From CAWEHT01 sp963808455 (GTDB lineage Bacteria; Chloroflexota; Anaerolineae; CG2-30-64-16), in contig CAWEHT010000460.1 of the NCBI GenBank assembly GCA_963808455.1, positions 1 through 5,751 of the forward strand: DNA of 5,751 bases, read 5' to 3'. The position numbers were made by a program, and so were the translations under genes. The notes under the pieces are model-generated. The model searched no databases, was not told the DNA's origin, and worked only from the letters and a program-made list of their open reading frames with translations. This document shows, piece by piece, positions 1 to 4,955 of the stretch (the first letter of the stretch is position 1; each line of letters begins with the position of its first letter).

Positions 1-7
1 ACGTTAG

Positions 8-420
8 ACCGGCGATACGGGGCCGAGCGGGCCCAGCGGGTTGCAGGGTCTGACCGGCGATACGGGGCCGAGCGGGCCCAGTGGGTGCAGGGTCTGACCG
101 GCGATACAGGGCCGAGCGGGCCCAGCGGGCTGCAGGGTCTGACCGGCGACACGGGGCCGAGCGGGCCCAGCGGGCTGCAGGGATTGACGGGGGCGAGTGG
201 CCCGAGTGGGCTGCAAGGATTGACGGGGGCGAGCGGCCCGAGTGGGCTGCCGGGCCCAACGGGGGCGAGCGGGCCGAGCGGCATCCAGGGCCCGAGTGGC
301 TTGAGCGGCATCCAGGGTCCGAGCGGCTTGAGCGGCATCCAGGGTCCGAGTGGGTTGAGCGGCATCCAGGGTCCGAGTGGGCTAAGCGGCCCCAGTGGGC
401 CGAGCGGACCGAGCGGTCCG
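8..420 (+). repeat. Tandem collagen-coding repeats, period stepping 45 to 36 to 27 to 9 bp
   Basis: Units of 45 bp encode GLQGLTGDTGPSGPS (complete ones near 41-85, 86-129 and 130-174, with a partial one from 8). Three 36-bp units follow at 175-210, 211-246 and 247-282 (LQGLTGASGPSG, then LPGPTGASGPSG). Four 27-bp units follow at 283-309, 310-336, 337-363 and 364-390 (IQGPSGLSG). The array ends with PSG triplets to 420. Neighbouring units differ by only a few bases, so slippage or unequal crossing-over is expected. The 86-129 unit lacks the first base of its Leu codon, which shifts the frame. In the first unit the expected Leu codon CTG reads TAG at 5-7. Confidence 0.92.
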
Positions 421-930
421 GCCAGCCTGAGCACCCCCGGCTACCTGGCCACCTCCGCGAGCTCTGTCACGATTGGCTCGGGCAGCAAATCCTTTACCAC
501 TGCGTCTGGCTTGGGCTACGCAGCCGGCAATCAGGTGCGGGTCGCCTACCAAACTACTCCCAGCAACTACATGGAAGGCACGGTTACCTCGTACAGCGGT
601 AACACGCTGACGGTCAATGTGGCCACGACTAGCGGCTCCGGTACCTACGCGTTCTGGAACATAGGTGCCGCCGGCCAGCCGGGCGCAGCGGGCATATACG
701 TCGTGGTCGGAAGCTCTTCCACTACTGGCACGGCAGTTGCCATGTGCAATTACGAGGACTATGCCCTCGGAGGCGGCGGGATAGACAGTGCCAGCTCACC
801 GCACATATCGACATCGATACCTATGAACACAACGTTCACTCCGGCGAGCAGCACCCTCCTGCCTCATGGCTGGGAGCTTGTGAATGACAGTGCCGCCACG
901 ATGCAAGCGTACGTGGTCTGCATGCCCTGA
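85..930 (+). CDS. Collagen-like secreted/surface protein, 5' end missing and frameshifted
   Basis: From 85 the frame encodes 281 residues. Residues 3-112 are 37 unbroken Gly-X-Y triplets (GLQGLTGDT, GASGPS, GIQGPSGLS types). Residues 127-193 form a beta-type domain, SVTIGSGSKSF to TYAFWNI with SNYMEGTVTSYSG inside, which I recall following collagen repeats in other bacterial and phage fibre proteins. Residues 194-203 (GAAGQPGAAG) are a Gly-rich hinge. Residues 204-281 form a C-terminal domain with Cys221 and Cys279, a GGGG turn and a GW motif, resembling secreted domains of the CPxGxxxxGGG type. The stop is TGA at 928-930. The GTG at 85 is not a credible start: it lies inside a repeat, has no ribosome site, and the same repeat continues upstream in another frame from base 8 (one base lost at 85/86). 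A signal peptide would lie outside the window. The likely role is a trimeric surface stalk with a C-terminal tip. The collagen call is firm; the function is inferred. Confidence 0.85.
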   Translation: MQGLTGDTGPSGPSGLQGLTGDTGPSGPSGLQGLTGASGPSGLQGLTGASGPSGLPGPTGASGPSGIQGPSGLSGIQGPSGLSGIQGPSGLSGIQGPSGLSGPSGPSGPSGPASLSTPGYLATSASSVTIGSGSKSFTTASGLGYAAGNQVRVAYQTTPSNYMEGTVTSYSGNTLTVNVATTSGSGTYAFWNIGAAGQPGAAGIYVVVGSSSTTGTAVAMCNYEDYALGGGGIDSASSPHISTSIPMNTTFTPASSTLLPHGWELVNDSAATMQAYVVCMP

Positions 931-943
931 TCACGGGTGACGA

Positions 944-979
944 ACCTGGGCAGCGGGCCTTGTCGCTCGCTGCCCAGGT
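944..979 (+). terminator. Strong hairpin after the collagen-like gene, probable terminator
   Basis: ACCTGGGCAGCG at 944-955 pairs perfectly with CGCTGCCCAGGT at 968-979. Three more pairs (956-958 with 965-967, one G-U) leave a 6-base loop. It starts 14 bases after the TGA at 930. No T-run follows, so it would act as a non-canonical hairpin terminator or an mRNA 3' stabiliser, as is common in GC-rich bacteria. Confidence 0.65.
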
Positions 980-1044
980 GTTGAGCGGTCCAGCGTTTGT
1001 TTCGGGTCCGGCAGGGTACGGCAGGATGCGGGCGCAGCCCGCCA

Positions 1045-1076
1045 ACGTGGCTGTCCACGTGTCGTGGGCGACACGT
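1045..1076 (+). other. Two mutually exclusive hairpins
   Basis: ACGTGG at 1045-1050 pairs with CCACGT at 1055-1060 across a CTGT loop. ACGTGTCG at 1057-1064 pairs with CGACACGT at 1069-1076 across a TGGG loop (8 perfect pairs). Both stems need bases 1057-1060, so only one can form at a time, as in a small RNA switch or attenuator. There is no T-run after the second stem and no known ligand motif. Alternatively it is a chance result of the repeated CACGT. Confidence 0.35.
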
Positions 1077-1259
1077 TGCTCAGCGGCGACCCGCCACGCG
1101 GTTGCGGTGCGACCGTTCGGCATGGCCGATGCACCCACGCGGGCCTTCCGGCTCCGTGGGCCGCTCTTCAGCGGCGCGCGAGGCGCCGGTCCAGGGAAGT
1201 TGCCGCCCCGTCATGCGGGGCCCTCGACCGGCAGCAGCCTGGGGAGGGCTGGGGAACAT

Positions 1260-1296
1260 GGGCGTGGGGCTGGCCCTCGGGCCGGCGCCCACGCCC
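1260..1296 (+). other. 17-bp bulged hairpin in the intergenic region
   Basis: GGGCGTGGG at 1260-1268 pairs with CCCACGCCC at 1288-1296. Inside it GCTGGCCC at 1269-1276 pairs with GGGCCGGC at 1279-1286 (one G-U), with G1287 bulged and a minimal TC loop, which would open in practice. This is the longest stem in the window. No T-run follows. It could be a structural RNA arm, a terminator for transcripts from either side, or a palindrome of repeat origin. Confidence 0.4.
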
Positions 1297-1539
1297 CGTG
1301 CGTTGGCGGCGCAGGCCGCCGAGAAAGGAGGGACGCGAAGCCGTCCCATCCTGTTCCGGCTCGAGCACCCTGAGCTCGATGGAATCGCGTGCGCTTAACT
1401 GGCCGGCCACATGCCGGTTACCCCGGCCGCCGGCAGGGGCTGGCAGCGCCTGCTGTGATTGGTCCCCTCATTGCAGGTTCACCGAGCTTCTCCTTTGCCT
1501 CATCTCTCGTCTTTCATCTCGAGCGTGAGCCTGGGCTTT

Positions 1540-1565
1540 TTGCTTTGGCTCTTTCGTGCTAGGAT
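1540..1565 (+). promoter_or_regulatory. Candidate extended -10 promoter
   Basis: TAGGAT at 1560-1565 matches TATAAT at four of six bases and is preceded by TG at 1557-1558, giving an extended -10 (TGCTAGGAT). The DNA just upstream (about 1485-1555) is the least GC-rich in the window. The -35 box is poor: TTTTTG at 1537-1542 with 17-bp spacing, or TTGCTT at 1540-1545 with 14-bp spacing. Transcription would begin near 1572 and run toward the two membrane-protein copies. Confidence 0.35.
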
Positions 1566-1886
1566 AGGTGAGATTCCGGCGGGCCGGTCCCGGGGCGGAT
1601 GCCGGCGCGGGGCAAAAGGGATGGCCCCACGGGCCGGCGTGCCCGGAACCTGGCCCAGAGGGCAGGCCCGGCCGGGACTGCGGTCGAAGATGCCACCGCC
1701 GATGCGACGCGCCCGACCCGGCAGGCCCGCCGCGGTCTTGACTCTGGTTGCCACCGGTCCCATGGACGCGCCGGCCGCGGGAGCTACCCCTGGCACCTTA
1801 CACCCAATGACGGGCCGCGACGGCCCAGGCGCGCGCCCCGGCGCAAGGCCCTGCGTCATGGCCTGCCTTCAGAGCGAGGGCTCGAA
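1566..1886 (+). other. GC-rich leader, no gene recognised
   Basis: The frame of the next gene stays open back to an ATG at 1599, but the residues encoded between 1599 and 1886 are Arg/Pro/Gly-rich with no hydrophobic or domain signal. The downstream paralogue has no counterpart to them: counting from the TTG at 1887, both copies have N-termini of nearly equal length. I therefore treat this stretch as a long leader or decayed DNA. Confidence 0.4.
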
Positions 1887-1889
1887 TTG
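1876..1889 (+). promoter_or_regulatory. Ribosome binding site and TTG start of the upstream copy
   Basis: GAGGG at 1876-1880 lies about 7 bases before TTG at 1887-1889. This start puts the conserved HxYQH motif at nearly the same residue number as in the downstream copy (first Tyr at residue 108 versus 110), which favours it over the ATG at 1599. Confidence 0.4.
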
Positions 1890-3047
1890 ACCACCCAACA
1901 CGAGGGGGCCCTCCGGCCCCGACCGCCGGCGCTGCCCGGGGCGCGCCCGCAGGGTTACGGGCCCCGTGCTGCCGGCGGGACTCCGCAAGCCCGCCTGACC
2001 GCGCGCTGGGCCGGCGTCGCCCCGCTCGCGATCCTGGCCGTCGCGCTGGCCTTCGACCTCGACTGCCTGTTCCCCGAAGCGAGGATCCGAGCGGCGCCGC
2101 CCGACGACCGCATTGTGCACGGGCTCGCCCTGGGGCGCAGGGGCGGCGCCGTGGCTTCCAGGCGGGGCGCCACCGATCCATGGATCGCGGCCGTACCCGG
2201 CAAGGGTTACTCCGCCCTCCATCACTACCAGCACATGCCCCGGCCGTTGCCCGCGGCCTCCCACCTGCCGGCTACCAAGGCCCCAGCGATGCCGCGTTCG
2301 CTGCCCGCCCTGCTGAACGCGCTGACTTACCCTCGGCTCCGCGCACTCCCGCTGTTCGCCTACTGGCGGATGCGCGGGCTGGGTTCCCCCTATCCGGCGG
2401 CTGCCCTCGCCGCCGTGGCGGCCGCGGGCGCGATCGTGCCGGCGCTCCCGCTGAGGGGCCTCGCCTGGCGGTGCGGCGGCCGCGACGTCTCCCACGCGCC
2501 GGCGAATGTCGGCGCCGAGGGTATGCCGGACCCGCTCGGCGACCGGTGCCAGCCGATCGGGGTGGCGCGGGCGCCCTCATCGCCTGCCGCCCGGCCGCTC
2601 GCGTCCGCAGCAGGCCAACGGCGCACCGTCGTGGGTGCGCCGCTGCCCGAACGCGGGCTAGAGGTGCACGTGAGCGGCGAGCCAGGCGCGGGCCGGCATC
2701 TAACATGCCCCCGGCCGCGCCGTCTCCCACGACGGCACGGGACGGTGCTTTGCCCACGACAACCTGAAGGGGACGGTCGGCCTGTCCCTGCATCTCAGGC
2801 TAACGCGATCCGCTGGGCCTTCACCGGCACACCGGTCAGGCAGCTGGCCACGTGGGCTCTGCGGCCGGCACTGCCGGGTCTCCTGCTTGCCGCCGCGGGC
2901 GTGCACGGCCCGCGGCACGTGAGGGGCGTGGAGCGCCCGCGGCGCCGCCTGCCAGGCGCCTCGACGCCCGAACCGGTGCTGGAGGCGCTTGCTGCCGCGG
3001 CTCCGGCACGACCCGTCCGCCGCCCCGATACCCCGGAGGAACCATGA
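1887..3047 (+). pseudogene. Degraded paralogue of the PTPS_related membrane protein
   Basis: The open frame gives 386 residues from TTG. Residues 71-160 align with residues 73-162 of the next gene. The stretch from PPDD to GKGY is 38 residues in both. Over Tyr108-Trp160 I count 20 of 53 identical positions without gaps, including HxYQH, LPALLN/IPGLLN and YWxMRxxG. A second patch at 2814-2903 matches 4119-4208 (QL, PxL, GV). TDPW and HHYQHMP look closer to what I recall as the family consensus than the next gene does, so this is an old paralogue, not a fresh copy. The expected membrane helices are largely lost: Arg and Pro replace hydrophobic residues, while third positions stay G/C-rich. It is also less than half the full family length. 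This suggests drift under relaxed selection. Its stop overlaps the next start (ATGA). A divergent functional protein is possible. Homology is fairly sure; pseudogene status less so. Confidence 0.6.
3035..3047 (+). promoter_or_regulatory. Ribosome site and ATGA overlap deciding the start of the downstream copy
   Basis: GGAGGA at 3035-3040 precedes ATG at 3044-3046, a slightly short spacing. The TGA of the upstream frame is at 3045-3047, so stop and start overlap as ATGA, the usual arrangement for translational coupling. This start is preferred over in-frame starts upstream (such as 2852), which would place coding inside the upstream copy and add a non-homologous N-terminus. Confidence 0.6.
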
Positions 3048-3958
3048 GTCCTACGCCGTCCGCCGCAGACGCGCCTGCCCGCGTCGCGGGTTCCCTGAAG
3101 GGGCCAGGGCCGGCGGGGGACGGTGTCCGCGAGCCCGCGCCGCACTCGGCCGGCGCCCGTGCCTGTCTCTCGGGCGGGTCGGCGCCCGTGGCGGCACTGC
3201 TCGCAGCTGCCGTCGGCTTCAACCTGTGGGTGCTGGCGCCCGAAGTGACCGTGCAGGCCCCGCCGCTGAACGACTACGTGCTCCACGGCCTCAACCTGGC
3301 GCAGACCGTGTCCGCACTTGAGGGGGGCGGCAACCCCACGGATTTCTGGTCGCCCACCATTGCCCTCGGCTACCCGCTTTTCCATTACTACCAGCACTTT
3401 GCCTACCTGGCGCCGGCGCTGGCCGCGCTGGTGGGAACCCGCGTGCTTCACGCAGCTGTGTCCATCCCCGGCCTCCTGAACTGGACCGGCTACCTGCTTC
3501 TCGCGATCTTCCCGCTGGCGTTCTACTGGTCGATGCGCCGCTTCGGGTTCGACCGGCTCGCCGCGGCCGGCGGCGCGCTGGTCTCGTCGCTGATCGCCAC
3601 CAACTACCTCTATGGCTTTGACTACGGCAGCTACATCTGGAGCGGCTCGGGGCTCTACACCCAGCTCTGGGGCATGCTGCTTTTGCCCATGGCGCTGGCC
3701 CAGGGCTACGTGGCCCTGAAGACCGGCCGGGGCTACTTCCTGGCCGTCCTTTTTGCTGGACGCGCTCCTTCTGTCGCACCTGGTCCTCGGGTACATCGGC
3801 CTGGCCTCCCTCGTCTTTCTCGCGCTGCTGATCGTGATCGGCGACCTCGCCGCGCGGCGGCAGGCCGCGGGGTGGGGCTGGGGCGGCGGGGAGCCTCCCC
3901 ACACGCGGCGCACGCCCCGGCGACGGGTCGTCCGTTCGCCCAGCGGCGCCCGCCGTAG
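3044..3958 (+). CDS. PTPS_related protein, N-terminal fragment
   Basis: This is the first open piece of the broken gene, 304 codons to TAG at 3956-3958. Only bases 3044 to about 3754 (237 codons) encode family sequence: an unstructured N-terminus of about 45 residues, helix 1, the loop with Asn76-Asp77, the HYYQH motif at 114-118 and further helices (LLLAIFPLAFYW, LWGMLLLPMALAQGY). After GYFLAVL the frame reads a basic, proline-rich tail. The true continuation, LLDALLLSHLVLGYIG, is one base over, immediately after a run of five T. Removing one T restores it. If the gene is really broken, this would be a truncated membrane protein with an aberrant tail. Confidence 0.6.
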   Translation: MSPTPSAADAPARVAGSLKGPGPAGDGVREPAPHSAGARACLSGGSAPVAALLAAAVGFNLWVLAPEVTVQAPPLNDYVLHGLNLAQTVSALEGGGNPTDFWSPTIALGYPLFHYYQHFAYLAPALAALVGTRVLHAAVSIPGLLNWTGYLLLAIFPLAFYWSMRRFGFDRLAAAGGALVSSLIATNYLYGFDYGSYIWSGSGLYTQLWGMLLLPMALAQGYVALKTGRGYFLAVLFAGRAPSVAPGPRVHRPGLPRLSRAADRDRRPRRAAAGRGVGLGRRGASPHAAHAPATGRPFAQRRPP

Positions 3959-4955
3959 CCGGCGCCCGCCCCGAGCGGACCGCCTTGCGCCTCGCCCTAC
4001 TTCTGGCGCTGGCGGGGCTGGTCACCGCCTATTTCTTCCTCCCTTTTCTCCGCGACGGCGCCTATATGAACCGCAGCGTCTGGGAGCTGCAACGAAATAT
4101 GACGCGTTCGGCGCCGCGTGGACGTTGAAGGCCCTGGTGACCGGCCAGCTCTTCGACTACGGCCGCTTTCCCACGCTGACGCTCCTGCTGGCCCTCGGAC
4201 TCGGGGTCTGCGTGCTGCGCTGGCGCGACGAGCGCTACCGCATTCCCGTCGTGCTATTCGGCGCCTGGCTGCTGCTCTATTTCGGCCGGCCCACGTGGGG
4301 CGCCCTCATGGACCTCCTGCCCATGGGGCACGACCTGCAGCTCCATCGCCTGATCGCAGGCGTGCACCTCGGCGGGCTGATGCTGATCGGTGCAGGCCTG
4401 GGCGCGGCGGCACAGTGGGTGCTCGGACGGCGGGACCGGCGGATCGCTCTCGCAGGCGTGGCCCTGCTGGCCCTCTCGCTGTTCCCCATCTACCGCGACC
4501 GCTATGCCCACATGGCGCAGGACAAACTGTGGGCGCAGCAAAGCGAGCGGGCGTATGTGGCAGAGCAGAAGGACCTCTCGGCGCTCTTCGCGGCCCTCCG
4601 CTCCCTGCCTCCCGGCCGGGTCTACGCCGGGCTGGCAGCCAACTGGGGCAAGACCTACACCGTCCGGGCGCGGCCCCGATGTAGCGCTGCTGAACAGCAG
4701 CGGCTTCGACATGGTGGGTTGCCTCTACCACGCGCTGGCGCTCAATGCCGACGTCGAAGTGCTCTTCAACGATGCCCAGCTCTGGCAGTACGACCTGTTC
4801 GACGCGCGCTACGTCGTGGTGCCCTCCAACTTCAGCGTGCCGGGCTACTTCCGTCGGCTCGGCACCTTCGGCCGGCACAGCCTGTACCAGGTCCCGACGA
4901 GTGGCTACTTCGAGCTGGTAGCCGCCGGCCCGGTCTTCGCCGGCGACAAGGGTGA
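3753..4955 (+). CDS. PTPS_related protein, middle fragment
   Basis: This is the second open piece. Family sequence runs from about 3755 to about 3890 (LLSHLVLGYIGLASLVFLALLIVIGDLAARR in helical segments) and again from 4095 to about 4664 (KYDAFGAAW, helices around 4180-4290, the HRLIAGVHLGGLM segment with His at 4344-4346, a helix near 4450-4490, then a soluble start ending ANWGKTYTV). Between about 3892 and 4094 this frame is nonsense and the real sequence lies one frame over. After about 4665 it is out of frame again, up to TGA at 4953-4955. It has no ribosome site of its own, so it is a continuation and not a separate gene. Confidence 0.5.
   Translation: MLDALLLSHLVLGYIGLASLVFLALLIVIGDLAARRQAAGWGWGGGEPPHTRRTPRRRVVRSPSGARRSRRPPRADRLAPRPTSGAGGAGHRLFLPPFSPRRRLYEPQRLGAATKYDAFGAAWTLKALVTGQLFDYGRFPTLTLLLALGLGVCVLRWRDERYRIPVVLFGAWLLLYFGRPTWGALMDLLPMGHDLQLHRLIAGVHLGGLMLIGAGLGAAAQWVLGRRDRRIALAGVALLALSLFPIYRDRYAHMAQDKLWAQQSERAYVAEQKDLSALFAALRSLPPGRVYAGLAANWGKTYTVRARPRCSAAEQQRLRHGGLPLPRAGAQCRRRSALQRCPALAVRPVRRALRRGALQLQRAGLLPSARHLRPAQPVPGPDEWLLRAGSRRPGLRRRQG
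3892..4094 (+). CDS. Short in-gene segment in a third frame
   Basis: This piece has no start of its own. Bases 3982-4092 encode ALRLALLLALAGLVTAYFF, then LPFLRDGAYMNRSVWELQ, a membrane helix and the following loop. It joins directly to KYDAFGAAW at 4095 if one base is added to the CG at 4093-4094. Its left junction cannot be fixed exactly, because it falls in a polar linker full of G and C runs (3862-3900). Left in its own frame it would stop at TGA 4126-4128. Confidence 0.5.

Larger units (their letters stand above)
980..1559. other. Gene-free, hairpin-dense intergenic region
   Basis: I see no convincing protein in any frame: the open frames overlap one another, are rich in Arg, Ala, Pro and Gly, and lack domains or ribosome sites. 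The region holds many short inverted repeats. Examples are 1028-1042 (GCGGGC/GCCCGC), 1045-1060, 1057-1076, 1160-1175 (GCCGCT/AGCGGC), 1205-1221 (GCCCCG/CGGGGC), 1260-1296, 1305-1320 (GGCGGC/GCCGCC), 1326-1352, 1361-1379 (TCGAGC/GCTCGA), 1400-1420 and 1433-1453. GC-rich DNA gives a few such stems by chance, but the 8-bp and 17-bp ones are unlikely to be chance. The last part, 1485-1520, is a pyrimidine-rich tract of lower GC. The region may hold structured RNA, or be decayed DNA. Confidence 0.5.

Noticed and set aside
4..216. Minus-strand open frame with a regular repeat pattern
   Set aside because: It is the antisense of the collagen repeats; any repeat in GC-rich DNA gives open repeats on the other strand.
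8..420. CRISPR-like or satellite repeat array
   Set aside because: Repeats are contiguous without unique spacers and are fully explained by Gly-X-Y codons.
81..602. Plus-strand frame of repetitive Glu/Arg-rich residues over the collagen gene
   Set aside because: It is an out-of-frame reading of the same repeat and loses all pattern after the repeats, whereas the collagen frame continues into recognisable domains.
1405..1500. tRNA-like T-arm fragments (GGTTACC, GGTTCACC)
   Set aside because: No acceptor stem, anticodon arm or D arm can be placed around them.
836..1528. Several overlapping open frames on both strands between the collagen gene and 1528
   Set aside because: They are Arg/Ala/Pro/Gly-rich, without ribosome sites or domains, as expected by chance where stops are rare.
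1528..1541. Rho-independent terminator ending in TTTTT
   Set aside because: The stem before the T-run (AGCC/GGCT) has at most four pairs and too small a loop.
1459..1890. Plus-strand frame with a short hydrophobic stretch (SVSLGFLLWLF)
   Set aside because: The hydrophobic stretch comes from the pyrimidine-rich tract; the rest is low-complexity and there is no ribosome site.
3750..3760. Programmed ribosomal frameshift at T5
   Set aside because: Three further unrelated frameshifts lie in the same gene, no stimulatory structure is evident, and a single extra T explains it.
2795..4025. Long minus-strand frames opposite the membrane-protein copies
   Set aside because: They are antisense shadows; the plus strand carries the recognisable family motifs in this region.
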